From Mucilaginibacter achroorhodeus (GTDB lineage Bacteria; Bacteroidota; Bacteroidia; Sphingobacteriales; Sphingobacteriaceae), in NCBI RefSeq assembly GCF_007846095.1, contig NZ_VOEI01000004.1:1-64000 (forward strand): 64,000 bases of DNA, in the 5' to 3' direction. This document shows positions 17,739-26,098 of the stretch, in pieces (positions within the stretch are counted from its first letter, which is position 1; the number at the start of each line of letters is the position of its first letter). A program made the translations under genes and the position numbers. The notes beneath the pieces were generated by a model. The model ran no database searches and had not been told where the DNA came from. It saw only the letters and a list, made by a program, of their open reading frames with translations.

Positions 17739-17746
17739 TAATTTTG
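17739..17746 (+). promoter_or_regulatory. -7 promoter element upstream of DUF2520 gene
   Basis: TAATTTTG matches TAnnTTTG exactly. A TTG lies 23 bp upstream (17713-17715), at the long end of the accepted spacing. The start codon follows 21 bp downstream. Confidence 0.45.
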
Positions 17747-17767
17747 ACGCGTTTATAGTTAGAATCT

Positions 17768-18550
17768 ATGCGTATAACCATCGTCGGGTCTGGCAACGTA
17801 GCCACCCATATCTCAGCAGCTTTAAAAAATGCGGGTCATCGCATTGTGCAGGTTTATAGCCGTAATTTGCATAATGCGGCTTTGTTGGCTTACCATGTTG
17901 GTGCCGAAGCAACTGATGATCTCAATGCACTCACCATCAATACTGATCTGTTCATTATATCTGTAAAAGATGACGCCGTTGTGCCTACTATAGCGCAACT
18001 GGCTAAATACGGTAAACTAATTGCCCATACTTCTGGAGCTGTGGAGCTTTTACCTATGCTTCAGTTTACGCAGCAAGCCGGTGTTTTTTATCCCCTGCAA
18101 ACCTTTAGTAAAACCAAGGAACTCAATTTCAGAGAAGTGCCGATGTGTATTGAAGGGGTCAGCGAAGCCATCACTAAAACCCTTGAAGACCTGGCGCGCG
18201 ACATCAGCAACAAAGTTTACCGTATATCATCGCAACAGCGTAAGGTGTTGCACCTGGCTGCCGTTTTTGCTTGTAATTTCACCAATCATCTTTACGGCGT
18301 AGGAGAGGGCTTGCTAAAAGATAGCGGTATGAGCTTTGATATGCTTAGGCCATTGATAGCCGAAACTGCCGATAAAATAAAAGAACGTTCGCCGTTTAAG
18401 GTACAAACCGGCCCTGCAGTAAGGAATGACGAAACTACCATGGCAGCACACCTGCAATTGCTTGAGCAACAGCCGCATTTGCAGGATGTTTATAAGATGC
18501 TAAGTCAGGATATTATCAAAAACCACAACGAGGTTAACGGGGACAGGTAA
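17768..18550 (+). CDS. DUF2520 / Rossmann-like oxidoreductase
   Basis: A 260-residue cytosolic protein. The N-terminal Rossmann fold begins with GSGNVATHIS (residues 7-16), resembling F420-dependent NADP oxidoreductases and ketopantoate reductase-like folds. The C-terminal helical DUF2520 domain (about 125-255) includes VFACNFTNHLYG. It probably binds NAD(P), but no substrate is established. The gene heads a same-strand run with fdx, iscX, kdsC-like and maf genes, and its stop is 20 bp before the fdx start. Confidence 0.75.
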   Translation: MRITIVGSGNVATHISAALKNAGHRIVQVYSRNLHNAALLAYHVGAEATDDLNALTINTDLFIISVKDDAVVPTIAQLAKYGKLIAHTSGAVELLPMLQFTQQAGVFYPLQTFSKTKELNFREVPMCIEGVSEAITKTLEDLARDISNKVYRISSQQRKVLHLAAVFACNFTNHLYGVGEGLLKDSGMSFDMLRPLIAETADKIKERSPFKVQTGPAVRNDETTMAAHLQLLEQQPHLQDVYKMLSQDIIKNHNEVNGDR

Positions 18551-18556
18551 TTTTGT

Positions 18557-18564
18557 TACTTTTG
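18557..18564 (+). promoter_or_regulatory. -7 promoter element immediately before fdx
   Basis: TACTTTTG matches TAnnTTTG exactly and ends 6 bp before the ATG at 18571. If used, the transcript would start at or within a few bases of the start codon, making a leaderless or nearly leaderless mRNA. No clear -33 element is seen. Confidence 0.4.
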
Positions 18565-18570
18565 CCAATA

Positions 18571-18903
18571 ATGAATATTTTTAAAGTAAAGATAAACTTT
18601 GAGGAAGCCGATCACGAAAGTGTGGAATTGCCGATAGCGGAGGGTGAATCTGTATTAGACGTCTGCCTTGAGAACGGTATCGAATTGCAACACAATTGCG
18701 GCGGCGTTTGCGGTTGTAGTACCTGCCACATCTATGTTAATAAAGGTATGGACAGCTTGCAGGAAATATCTGACAAGGAAGAAGACTTTATTGACCGTGC
18801 TGTTAACCCTCGCATCAATTCGCGTTTGGGTTGCCAATGTGTGGTAATAGATGGTGACATCGAGGTTACCCTGCCGGATCAATCAGGCTTTATGGGTCAC
18901 TAA
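18571..18903 (+). CDS. fdx: 2Fe-2S ferredoxin, adrenodoxin type
   Basis: An electron carrier of 110 residues from the ATG at 18571. This start is preferred because the conserved beta-strand (MNIFKVKINF) begins there. Six extra in-frame codons upstream are leucine-rich and overlap a promoter box. Cluster ligands are in NCGGVCGCSTC (C-x5-C-x2-C) and the late LGCQC. The SCTCH-like CSTCH segment and short length point to the Isc/adrenodoxin group rather than plant-type ferredoxins. It is followed by iscX, reproducing the fdx-iscX tail of the E. coli isc operon without the other isc genes. Confidence 0.85.
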   Translation: MNIFKVKINFEEADHESVELPIAEGESVLDVCLENGIELQHNCGGVCGCSTCHIYVNKGMDSLQEISDKEEDFIDRAVNPRINSRLGCQCVVIDGDIEVTLPDQSGFMGH

Positions 18904-18910
18904 TTATAGC

Positions 18911-18946
18911 GTCAAGACATTTAGAATCAAGAATCAAGAAAAATCA
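18911..18946 (+). repeat. Short heptad run AGAATCA
   Basis: AGAATCA, AGAATCA, AGAAAAA repeats directly before the iscX start. It is a one-armed version of the heptad elements. The same AGAATCA word appears in the hisB-hisH spacer. Confidence 0.5.
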
Positions 18947-19189
18947 ATGAGTACAGATAAATTCGCACTGCCGATTCACTGGAACGACTACGAAGACATT
19001 GCCATGGGCCTTTATGAAAAATTTGGCGATGAATTTGGCGAATCCAAAATATACCGCATCCGCTTCACAGATCTGTTGGAGTGGGTACTTACGTTGCCAA
19101 GTTTTGTTGGCACGCGCGAAGAGGCAAACGAGGGCCATCTTGAGCAAATTCAAAGTGCCTGGGTTTACGAATGGCGCGACAACCAATAG
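18947..19189 (+). CDS. iscX: IscX-like Fe-S assembly protein
   Basis: An 80-residue acidic protein from the ATG at 18947. A longer open frame upstream reads through repeat words and is rejected. IHWNDYEDIAMGLYEKFGD (about 8-26) and the VRFTDL-like RIRFTDLLEWV (about 37-47) match the IscX fold. The C-terminus has EEANEGHLEQIQSAWVYEW, as in the family. IscX binds the cysteine desulfurase and iron and modulates Fe-S assembly. It is next to fdx. The only cysteine desulfurase in this window is about 42 kb away. Confidence 0.8.
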   Translation: MSTDKFALPIHWNDYEDIAMGLYEKFGDEFGESKIYRIRFTDLLEWVLTLPSFVGTREEANEGHLEQIQSAWVYEWRDNQ

Positions 19190-19297
19190 TTTTGATGTGC
19201 AGTTCCGATAGTTGTCGGAATCAGATGTAGAGATGTGCAGATGATCTTCAGGGACACGAATGAACTAATGAACAATTGAACCGATCAACCAAAGCAG

Positions 19298-19819
19298 ATG
19301 GAATCCTTCTTAACCAAGCTTAACGATATTACCACCTTTATTTTTGATGTGGATGGCGTGTTGACCGACGGCTCCGTTTTTGTAACCGAGACCGGCGTGC
19401 AAAGTCGATCATTCAACATCAAAGATGGTTATGCTTTGCAGTTAGCTGTAAAGAGCGGTTACAATGTGGCGGCGATATCGGGCAGCAGGTCAAAAAGTGC
19501 TTTATATCGGTTAAATAGTTTGGGTATCAAAGATGTTTACCTGGGTACACACACCAAAATAGACCGGTTTAAATTGTATACCAGCGAAAAAGGTATCCAT
19601 CCGTCCAGGGTGCTTTATATGGCCGATGATATACCCGATCTGGAAACCATGAAAATGGTTGGGCTACCTGTTTGCCCTGCCGATGCTGCCGAAGAGATAA
19701 AGGCTATCTGCAGCTATGTATCACCTATCCCTGGCGGTAAAGGCTGCGTACGTGAGGTTATTGAGAAGGTGATGAAGGTACAAGGCACCTGGATGAACGA
19801 AAAGGCGTATAGCTGGTAG
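19298..19819 (+). CDS. kdsC: KdsC-like HAD phosphatase (KDO 8-phosphate phosphatase)
   Basis: A HAD-superfamily hydrolase of 173 residues without a cap domain, as in KdsC, which works as a tetramer. The nucleophile is D17 and the acid D19 in FDVDGVLTDG. Motif II is AAISGSRS (about 58-65), the lysine is near HTKIDRF, and motif IV is YMADDIPD (about 107-114). It dephosphorylates KDO 8-phosphate for lipopolysaccharide core synthesis. Close relatives act on other nonulosonate phosphates, so the substrate is likely rather than certain. It is followed by maf. Confidence 0.85.
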   Translation: MESFLTKLNDITTFIFDVDGVLTDGSVFVTETGVQSRSFNIKDGYALQLAVKSGYNVAAISGSRSKSALYRLNSLGIKDVYLGTHTKIDRFKLYTSEKGIHPSRVLYMADDIPDLETMKMVGLPVCPADAAEEIKAICSYVSPIPGGKGCVREVIEKVMKVQGTWMNEKAYSW

Positions 19820-19823
19820 ATTT

Positions 19824-19896
19824 TAGTTAATAGTTCATGGTTGATAGTTCATAGAAGCCACCATGAACCATGATCTATGAACCATTGAACATGAAC
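19824..19896. repeat. Heptad-word inverted element (TAGTTCA type)
   Basis: The left arm is TAGTTAA, TAGTTCA, TGGTTGA, TAGTTCA, TAGAAGC at 19824-19858. The right arm is CCATGAA, CCATGAT, CTATGAA, CCATTGAA (19861-19889), inverse words. The right arm runs into the maf start, so part of its sequence serves as the leader. Confidence 0.8.
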
Positions 19897-20457
19897 CAAA
19901 AAATTATTCTTGCATCAAAATCGCCTCGCAGGCAGGAGCTTTTAAAGCTGATGGATATTGATTTCCGGGTAGTTTTAAAAGAAGTAGATGAATCGTACCC
20001 TGATGGTTTGAGTCCTGCTGAGATCGCTGTTTACATAGCCTCTAAAAAAGCTGAAGCATTTGACGAGGAAGTGAACGACGAGATCGTTCTCACCGCCGAT
20101 ACCATTGTTGCGATAGATGGCCTGATATTGGGTAAACCAGAATCGCGCGAGCATGCCATCGAGATGTTGCAGCGCTTATCTGGCAAGGTACACGAGGTGT
20201 ACACCGGCGTTTGTCTGTTCTACAAAGGTGAATACAATAAATTTTACGACCGTTCTGAGGTTTTCTTCCGCCAGTTGACCGATGAAGAGATCATCAGCTA
20301 CGTTGACGAATACGAACCATATGATAAAGCTGGCTCATACGGCATCCAACAGCGCATCGGCCTTATCGGTATAGAGCGCATTAACGGTTCTTATACCAAC
20401 GTTGTAGGTTTGCCTACTGAGAAGGTTTATCAGCAGTTAAAAAGACTGGTTCAATAA
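19891..20457 (+). CDS. maf: Maf-type nucleoside triphosphate pyrophosphatase
   Basis: The protein has 188 residues from the ATG at 19891, where the conserved IILASKSPRRQELL begins. A start 7 codons upstream lies in repeat words and is rejected. Maf proteins hydrolyse dTTP, UTP or modified nucleotides to monophosphates (house-cleaning) and affect septation. The signature SKSPRR is at 9-14, the metal-binding LTADTIVA near 67-74, and DKAGSYGIQ near 150. Length is normal. Confidence 0.9.
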   Translation: MNQKIILASKSPRRQELLKLMDIDFRVVLKEVDESYPDGLSPAEIAVYIASKKAEAFDEEVNDEIVLTADTIVAIDGLILGKPESREHAIEMLQRLSGKVHEVYTGVCLFYKGEYNKFYDRSEVFFRQLTDEEIISYVDEYEPYDKAGSYGIQQRIGLIGIERINGSYTNVVGLPTEKVYQQLKRLVQ

Positions 20458-20616
20458 ACGCGTCTTTGCGAGGCACGAAGCAATCTCTATGCTATATAGG
20501 AGCCGCTTTATAATAGCCACGTCCTTGCGAGGAGCGACAGCGACGCGGCAACCTCATCGCATGTAGATGATCGCGATGAGATTGCTTCTCCGCCATTCGG
20601 CGTAACGCAATGACAT
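20458..20616. repeat. TTGCGAGGAGCGA-type repeat cluster
   Basis: The convergent gap between maf and the aminopeptidase gene holds GTCTTTGCGAGGCACGAAGC, a second GTCCTTGCGAGGAGCGACAG, and the inverse arm ATTGCTTCTCCGCC...GCAATGACA. Arms separated by AATCTC words can fold back. The same family fills the hisA-hisF gap. Confidence 0.75.
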
Positions 20617-20621
20617 GGTTT

Positions 20622-22583
20622 TTACAGCTTCTTACTATTATTTTTCCTGTTCACATCCGGCAATGCATTATCCGGATCTATAACAACGCTTTCTACCTCT
20701 TTTGAAACAGGCACGTTATATGTGTTCACCTTATTTTGCAGCCAGGTTTCTACCGGGAAATAAGTGCGCTGCTTGCTGCCGTCTTTAAATTTTAACTCCA
20801 CAGTAAACGGCATAGCCATCATCTCTTTATTGGCTATGGTTAGCTGTACAGCCTTTTTGTTATCTGTGTATTTAGCATCTATCAGCGCAATATCCAGCTT
20901 GTAATTATTATAGAACCAGCCATTCCAAAACCAGTTCAAGTCTTCGCCACTGCCATTTTCCATAGCGCGGAAAAAATCGTCAGGTTGCGGGTGCTTGTAG
21001 GCCCATTTGTGGGTATAGTTTTTAAAAGCATAATCGAACCTGTCGTGACCTAAGATCTGTTCGCGAAGCAACACCAAACCAAAAGCAGGTTTAAAATAAG
21101 TAAGCGGGTGGCGGTATTTCTCGGGGATGGCATCGGGCTGTGTCATGATGCTGGGCGAATTAGGATCAATGATATGCTGGATGATCTCATCGGCAGGGTT
21201 GCCACCGCCCGGTGCGTACTCGCCATCCCGCTTAGGGGCATACTCGCCGTTGTTAAATGCATCAGACGCGTAAACATCAATAAAGGTGTTCAATCCTTCA
21301 TCCATCCAGGCAAAACGGCGCTCATCGCTGCCTACTATCATCGGGAACCAGTTGTGGCCTATCTCATGGGCAGTTACCCAATATAGTTCGCTGCCTTTGT
21401 CGTTAATGCCATCAAACACAATACCGGGATACTCCATACCGCCGGCTATACCTGCCTCGTTAATGGCAGTAGGCCAAGGGTACGTGAACCATTTTTCTGA
21501 GAAATACTCCATTGATTTTTTCAGGTATTCCGTAGCGCGCCCCCAGGCTGCGTTGCCCTGGCTCTCTACCGGGTAAACCGACATAGCCAGCGATTTTTTA
21601 CCGCCCGGCAGGTTAACCCTTGCTGCATCCCAAATGTAGGCCTTTGATGCACCGAAGGCAACATCACGCGTGTTCAGCATTTTATAATGCCAGGTAAGCG
21701 TGCCTTTGTTAACCGGTCGCGATGAGGGCGAATTGATCTCATCCGCGGTGCGTATCATAATAGTTTTATCGCTATTGCGGGCCTGTGCTAAGCGGTTTAT
21801 TTGTGTAGTAGTCAATACTTCTTTAGGATTCAACAGATCGCCTGGGCCGGCTACAATGATATCCCATGGTGCAGTAACGCTGTAGTCGATATCACCGTAC
21901 TCGCAATAGAACTCGCCGCTGCCAAGGAAAGGTGCAGTGGCCCAACCGCGGCTGTCATCATAAACACACATTCGCGGGTAAAACTGTGCTATCTCGTAGA
22001 TCTTACCATTTTTGGTGTCCACAAAATCGGTACGGTTGCCAAAATTACCCGGGATGGTGTAGTGATATTTAATGTTCAACACAATGCTACTTTTCGCTAA
22101 CGCTTGCGCTAAACGCACCTGCATGCGCGTATCGGTTATTTTATAATCAACCTCTTTACGGTTAGCACCGCTGATGATCTCTACCGACTCAATCTCGTAA
22201 CCACTGGTATGTTGCTGCGCCTGTGCGCCTGTTACAAAGTTTGAGCGGGCATCTTTTTTATAGGTGTTTTGATCCAATTGCAGCCACAGATACTGCAAAG
22301 CATCCGGGCTATTATTGGTATAAGTTATGGTAACGTTACCGCTGATTGTTTTGCGGATGGTATCAAGCGTTACAGCTATTTTATAATCAGCGCGGTTTTG
22401 CCAGTATTTTGGCCCCGGTTCGCCGTTGGCCGAGTGGAATTCATCACCCCGCGTTTTGTAAGGCAGCGGAGAGAACAGTACCGATGGTTGGTAGTTGGAT
22501 GAAATGGTATCAGTAGATTTTTTCTGCGCATTTGCAAAGCTGCCGGTAAGCAGCAATAAAGCAGCAACTGTGAGTTTTTTCAT
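20622..22583 (-). CDS. M1 family metallopeptidase (aminopeptidase N-like)
   Basis: An exported zinc aminopeptidase of 653 residues with a signal peptide (1-19, cleavage after ANA). The N-terminal beta-domain is followed by the thermolysin-like domain. The exopeptidase motif GGMEYP is at 381-386, the zinc site HEIGHNW at 406-412, and the third ligand E429 in WMDEG. A large middle insertion and a short C-terminal beta region differ from E. coli PepN. It is probably periplasmic and trims peptides. It is a single gene, divergent from the lgt-like gene. Confidence 0.9.
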   Translation of the reverse strand: MKKLTVAALLLLTGSFANAQKKSTDTISSNYQPSVLFSPLPYKTRGDEFHSANGEPGPKYWQNRADYKIAVTLDTIRKTISGNVTITYTNNSPDALQYLWLQLDQNTYKKDARSNFVTGAQAQQHTSGYEIESVEIISGANRKEVDYKITDTRMQVRLAQALAKSSIVLNIKYHYTIPGNFGNRTDFVDTKNGKIYEIAQFYPRMCVYDDSRGWATAPFLGSGEFYCEYGDIDYSVTAPWDIIVAGPGDLLNPKEVLTTTQINRLAQARNSDKTIMIRTADEINSPSSRPVNKGTLTWHYKMLNTRDVAFGASKAYIWDAARVNLPGGKKSLAMSVYPVESQGNAAWGRATEYLKKSMEYFSEKWFTYPWPTAINEAGIAGGMEYPGIVFDGINDKGSELYWVTAHEIGHNWFPMIVGSDERRFAWMDEGLNTFIDVYASDAFNNGEYAPKRDGEYAPGGGNPADEIIQHIIDPNSPSIMTQPDAIPEKYRHPLTYFKPAFGLVLLREQILGHDRFDYAFKNYTHKWAYKHPQPDDFFRAMENGSGEDLNWFWNGWFYNNYKLDIALIDAKYTDNKKAVQLTIANKEMMAMPFTVELKFKDGSKQRTYFPVETWLQNKVNTYNVPVSKEVESVVIDPDNALPDVNRKNNSKKL

Positions 22584-22665
22584 GTTGGAATGATAAGCGG
22601 AGCAATATACAAATGATGCTGTTAAACCAAGTTGTTAACGGGCTTTTTAATACCTTAGGCCTTAC

Positions 22666-23415
22666 ATGCACTTCCCGCTTAATATATCTTTAGGCAAGGG
22701 CCAAATCCCGGTTCACTTTGTTTGCGAAACGCTGGCGTACTTTATCGGCTATCGTTATTACAGTTATCTGCGTCAAAAAACGCATGATAAGATCAGTGCC
22801 AACCACCGGCTTATCATTTTCGTTGGTGCGGCAGCAGGGGCTTTTTTTGGTTCGCATATTGTTGGTGTGCTTGAGCATCCAGAGTTACTTTCTAAATTCA
22901 GCTTACTATATTTTATGGGTAATAAGACCATAGTGGGTGGGCTGCTGGGCGGGTTGATAGGAGTGGAATACACCAAAAAGCAGATTGGGGTTACCGCCTC
23001 ATCCGGCGACCTGATGGTTTATCCGCTCATTCTTGCCATGTTTATTGGCCGTGTAGGCTGTTTTTTTGCCGGTTTGGAGGATGGTACTTACGGTACAGCC
23101 AGCAATTTGCCGTGGGCTATTGATTTTGGCGACGGTATCCGCAGGCATCCTACCAATTTATATGAGATCATCTTTTGGATTTTACTTTGGGGTGTACTGT
23201 CATTTACAGAAGGGAAACGCCAGTTAGCAGATGGGGCGAGGTTTAAGATTTTCTTATCAGCTTACCTTGTTTTCCGGTTTTTGATAGAGTTTATCAAGCC
23301 CAATTACGTGTTCAATTTTGGCCTTGGGGTTATACAACTGGTGTGCATTGCCGGTATTTTATATTATTACCGCGTGTTTATTCAACCTAAAAAGCTATTT
23401 TTAAAATATGCCTGA
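22666..23415 (+). CDS. Prolipoprotein diacylglyceryl transferase-like protein
   Basis: A 249-residue membrane protein of the Lgt family with about seven hydrophobic segments. FIGRVGCFFAG (127-136) matches the Lgt signature and HPTNLYE (161-167) matches the conserved H-P-x-x-L-Y-E. Lgt moves diacylglyceryl from phosphatidylglycerol to lipobox cysteines. The signature carries Cys-Phe-Phe where E. coli has Asn-Phe-Ile, and the protein is shorter than E. coli Lgt. Its stop overlaps the next start by 8 bp (ATGCCTGA), so it is translationally coupled to a radical SAM gene. It may be a specialised paralogue rather than the housekeeping Lgt. Confidence 0.75.
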   Translation: MHFPLNISLGKGQIPVHFVCETLAYFIGYRYYSYLRQKTHDKISANHRLIIFVGAAAGAFFGSHIVGVLEHPELLSKFSLLYFMGNKTIVGGLLGGLIGVEYTKKQIGVTASSGDLMVYPLILAMFIGRVGCFFAGLEDGTYGTASNLPWAIDFGDGIRRHPTNLYEIIFWILLWGVLSFTEGKRQLADGARFKIFLSAYLVFRFLIEFIKPNYVFNFGLGVIQLVCIAGILYYYRVFIQPKKLFLKYA

Positions 23416-24808
23416 ACGCCCATACATCTATTACGATTTTACCCTCAGCATATGCTCAACCTGTTTAAAGCGGGTTGATGCCAAAATAGTATTTGAGGAC
23501 GACAAGGTATTTATGCTGAAGAGCTGCCGCCAGCATGGCTTTGAGAAGGTTTTGATAGCAACCGATGTTGAGTACTATAAAAACTGCCGTAACTACGCCA
23601 AGCGCAGCGAAATGCCGTTAAAATTCAACGCCAAAACACATTATGGCTGTCCTTATGATTGCGGTTTGTGCAAGGATCATGAACAGCACTCATGCCTTAC
23701 GGTGGTTGAGGTGACAGATCGCTGTAACCTTACCTGCCCTACTTGTTATGCTATGTCGTCCCCGCATTATGGCAGGCACCGTACGTTGCAGGAGATAGAG
23801 CAGATGCTGGATGTGATTGTTGCCAACGAAGGCGAACCTGATGTGGTGCAGATAAGCGGCGGGGAACCAACCGTGCATCCGCAGTTTTTTGACATACTGG
23901 ATATTGCTAAAACCAAACCCATTAAACATTTAATGGTGAACACCAATGGCATCCGCATAGCCAAGGACGAGGAGTTTGTTAAACGACTGGCAACGTATCA
24001 GCCCGATTTTGAGATCTATCTGCAATTTGATTCATTTAAGAAAGAGGCTCTTGTTGAACTGAGGGGAGAGGACCTGCGCGAGGTAAGGGCGAGGGCGATT
24101 GATAGTCTTAATAAACACAATCTTTCTACCACGCTGGTAGTTACGCTTCAAAAAGGGTTAAATACCGATGAGATAGGAGAGATCATAGAATATGCTTTGA
24201 AACAACCTTGCATTCGCGGGGTAACTTTTCAGCCAACACAACAAGCGGGTCGCCTTGCTAATTTTAATCCGGCAACAGACCGATATACGCTTACCGAAGT
24301 ACGATCGGCCATTTTGGAACAAACAAACGTTTTTAATTCAAACGACCTGATACCCGTTCCTTGTAACCCCGATGCGCTGGTGATGGGTTATGCATTGAAA
24401 TTGAATGGTGAAGTTTTCCCGCTAACGCGAATGATCAACCCTGATGACCTGTTAGATAACTCAAAAAACACAATCGTTTATGAACAGGATGACCGGCTTA
24501 AGATGCATTTGCTAAATATGTTCAGTACCGGCAATTCTGTGGATAAAGCAAAGGAGCATCTGCATTCCATTATGTGCTGTTTGCCTGAGATAGATGCCCC
24601 GCAGTTGAGCTATGATAATCTTTTCAGGGTGATCATTATGCAGTTTATCGATGCTCAAAACTTTGATGTAAGGGCCATCAAAAAGTCGTGCGTACATATT
24701 GTAAACAAAGACATGCAGATCATCCCGTTTGAAACCATGAACCTTTTTTACCGTGATGATAAGCGAGACTACCTGGAACAAATAAGGCACGAAATGCAAA
24801 TGATGTAA
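23408..24808 (+). CDS. Radical SAM protein, Tes/MJ0619-like
   Basis: The protein has 466 residues. The SAM-binding 4Fe-4S motif is C106-x3-C110-x2-C113 in DRCNLTCPTCYA. An N-terminal Cys-rich region (C16, C19, C40, C60) and a second set directly before the core (C81, C85, C88, C96 in CPYDCGLCKDH) suggest extra clusters or zinc. VQISGGEPTVHPQF near 147-160 is the GGE loop of radical SAM barrels. This layout resembles the archaeal tetraether synthase Tes/MJ0619 group, which joins lipid tails by radical chemistry. Whether this enzyme acts on lipids is not known. Coupling to an Lgt-like gene and a small membrane protein favours a membrane-linked substrate. Confidence 0.7.
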   Translation: MPERPYIYYDFTLSICSTCLKRVDAKIVFEDDKVFMLKSCRQHGFEKVLIATDVEYYKNCRNYAKRSEMPLKFNAKTHYGCPYDCGLCKDHEQHSCLTVVEVTDRCNLTCPTCYAMSSPHYGRHRTLQEIEQMLDVIVANEGEPDVVQISGGEPTVHPQFFDILDIAKTKPIKHLMVNTNGIRIAKDEEFVKRLATYQPDFEIYLQFDSFKKEALVELRGEDLREVRARAIDSLNKHNLSTTLVVTLQKGLNTDEIGEIIEYALKQPCIRGVTFQPTQQAGRLANFNPATDRYTLTEVRSAILEQTNVFNSNDLIPVPCNPDALVMGYALKLNGEVFPLTRMINPDDLLDNSKNTIVYEQDDRLKMHLLNMFSTGNSVDKAKEHLHSIMCCLPEIDAPQLSYDNLFRVIIMQFIDAQNFDVRAIKKSCVHIVNKDMQIIPFETMNLFYRDDKRDYLEQIRHEMQMM

Positions 24809-24810
24809 TT

Positions 24811-25101
24811 ATGGAACAAGAGCAAATCCCATTTCCGCAACCGAAAAATGGCGGGCCTGACAATAATAACATGAAGTTGGTCGGTATCAACTTTGCAGTT
24901 TTTGCCGGCTATTGTTTGATATTGGCAGTAGCATTAAAACGTGGAGAGTGGGAATTCGCCGCTATGGTAGCTGCTGGTATCCACGGCTTCATCTGCTTTG
25001 TAATGGCTATCGTTGTAAAAAGATGGGCCTGGGCATTAGCCGGGCTGCTATTACTTATCGCTGGTTTTTCTACCTGCGTGGTTGGGTTGTTAGGAGTGTG
25101 A
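24811..25101 (+). CDS. Small membrane protein
   Basis: A 96-residue protein I do not recognise. A polar Asn/Pro-rich start (1-21) is followed by three hydrophobic helices (about 23-41, 48-67 and 72-94). The ATG lies 2 bp after the stop of the radical SAM gene, so they are almost certainly co-translated. The 3' end overlaps the convergent ppx gene by 12 bp. It could be an accessory or anchor of the upstream pair, by position only. Confidence 0.65.
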   Translation: MEQEQIPFPQPKNGGPDNNNMKLVGINFAVFAGYCLILAVALKRGEWEFAAMVAAGIHGFICFVMAIVVKRWAWALAGLLLLIAGFSTCVVGLLGV

Positions 25102-26028
25102 CAACAGATTAACCATGGCACCCTCTTTAAGCGACCACGTAGACATCTTCACGTCCGCGATGCCTATCTTTTGCATGATGTAAATGGTGAGCAGGCTGGC
25201 TGTTACTATCATATCCACCCGAACAGGAATGATGCCTTTCATGCTTGCGCGAAGCTTGTGGTTTGATTTGATAAGTAACTCTATCAAGCCTAATAATTCA
25301 TCAATATCAAACTCGTAGGTTTTAACCTGCTTTATATCAAAGCTTCGTTCTTTCTTAAGCTCAACTACTTCCGCAAAGCTTTCAAAAGCGCCGGATGAAC
25401 CCACCAAAATAGAAGGTTTATATTTGGCAGCTGCAACAAACAGATCGCCAAGCTTACCATTTAAAAAAGTAGTAAGTTCTTTAATAGCTGTCACAGGTAT
25501 CGGGTCGGTTTTATGAAATCTATCCATTAGCCTGGCTGCACCTATTTCAAAACTCTGCTTCCACAAAACCTCATCGCAATTGGCAATGATGAATTCGACG
25601 CTGCCCCCACCGATATCAACTATCAATGCATTATCTTCTGTCAATACGCCGCTTGCATCTATTCCCTGATAAATGTAAGTTGCTTCCTGCTCGCCGGTTA
25701 TCACATCTATTACAATACCGGTTTGCTGCCTTACTGTAGCAATAAAATCCTGTCCGTTGGTGGCATTGCGAAGGGCAGAAGTAGCAATGGCTTTTAGTTC
25801 AACAACGCCGGTATCATCTATCAGCCTTTTAAAGTTTTGCATGGCTATCAAACCACGCTCAAACGCCGCCGGAATAATGATGCCCCTATTTATGCCACCC
25901 TCGCCAAGCTTAACAGCGACGGTTTCCCTTGCAACCTCGAGAAAACTATCGCCCAATTTTTCACCTATCAATAAATGGAATGTGTTGGTACCGAGGTCCA
26001 TCACCGCTACGCGTTTTTGATTGCTCAT
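25090..26028 (-). CDS. ppx: Ppx/GppA family exopolyphosphatase
   Basis: A 312-residue phosphatase of the ASKHA fold acting on polyphosphate or pppGpp. The phosphate-1 loop is VMDLGTNTFHLLI (about 9-21), and the second is IVDIGGGSVEFI (about 143-154). Only the Ppx/GppA core is present. The C-terminal HD-like domain of E. coli Ppx is absent, as in many Bacteroidota. A short spacer (26029-26098) separates it from the ABC genes upstream on the same strand. Confidence 0.85.
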   Translation of the reverse strand: MSNQKRVAVMDLGTNTFHLLIGEKLGDSFLEVARETVAVKLGEGGINRGIIIPAAFERGLIAMQNFKRLIDDTGVVELKAIATSALRNATNGQDFIATVRQQTGIVIDVITGEQEATYIYQGIDASGVLTEDNALIVDIGGGSVEFIIANCDEVLWKQSFEIGAARLMDRFHKTDPIPVTAIKELTTFLNGKLGDLFVAAAKYKPSILVGSSGAFESFAEVVELKKERSFDIKQVKTYEFDIDELLGLIELLIKSNHKLRASMKGIIPVRVDMIVTASLLTIYIMQKIGIADVKMSTWSLKEGAMVNLLSHS

Positions 26029-26098
26029 CGGCCGCTAAAATAAAAAATCCCCGCGAGAATGATCTCAACAGGGATGTTATTATGATGTGGTAAAGGAG

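Noticed and set aside
26040..26098. ATCCC...GGGAT hairpin between the ABC permease and ppx genes.
   Set aside because: The stem is short and the loop long, with no T-run. It is not strong enough to call a terminator.
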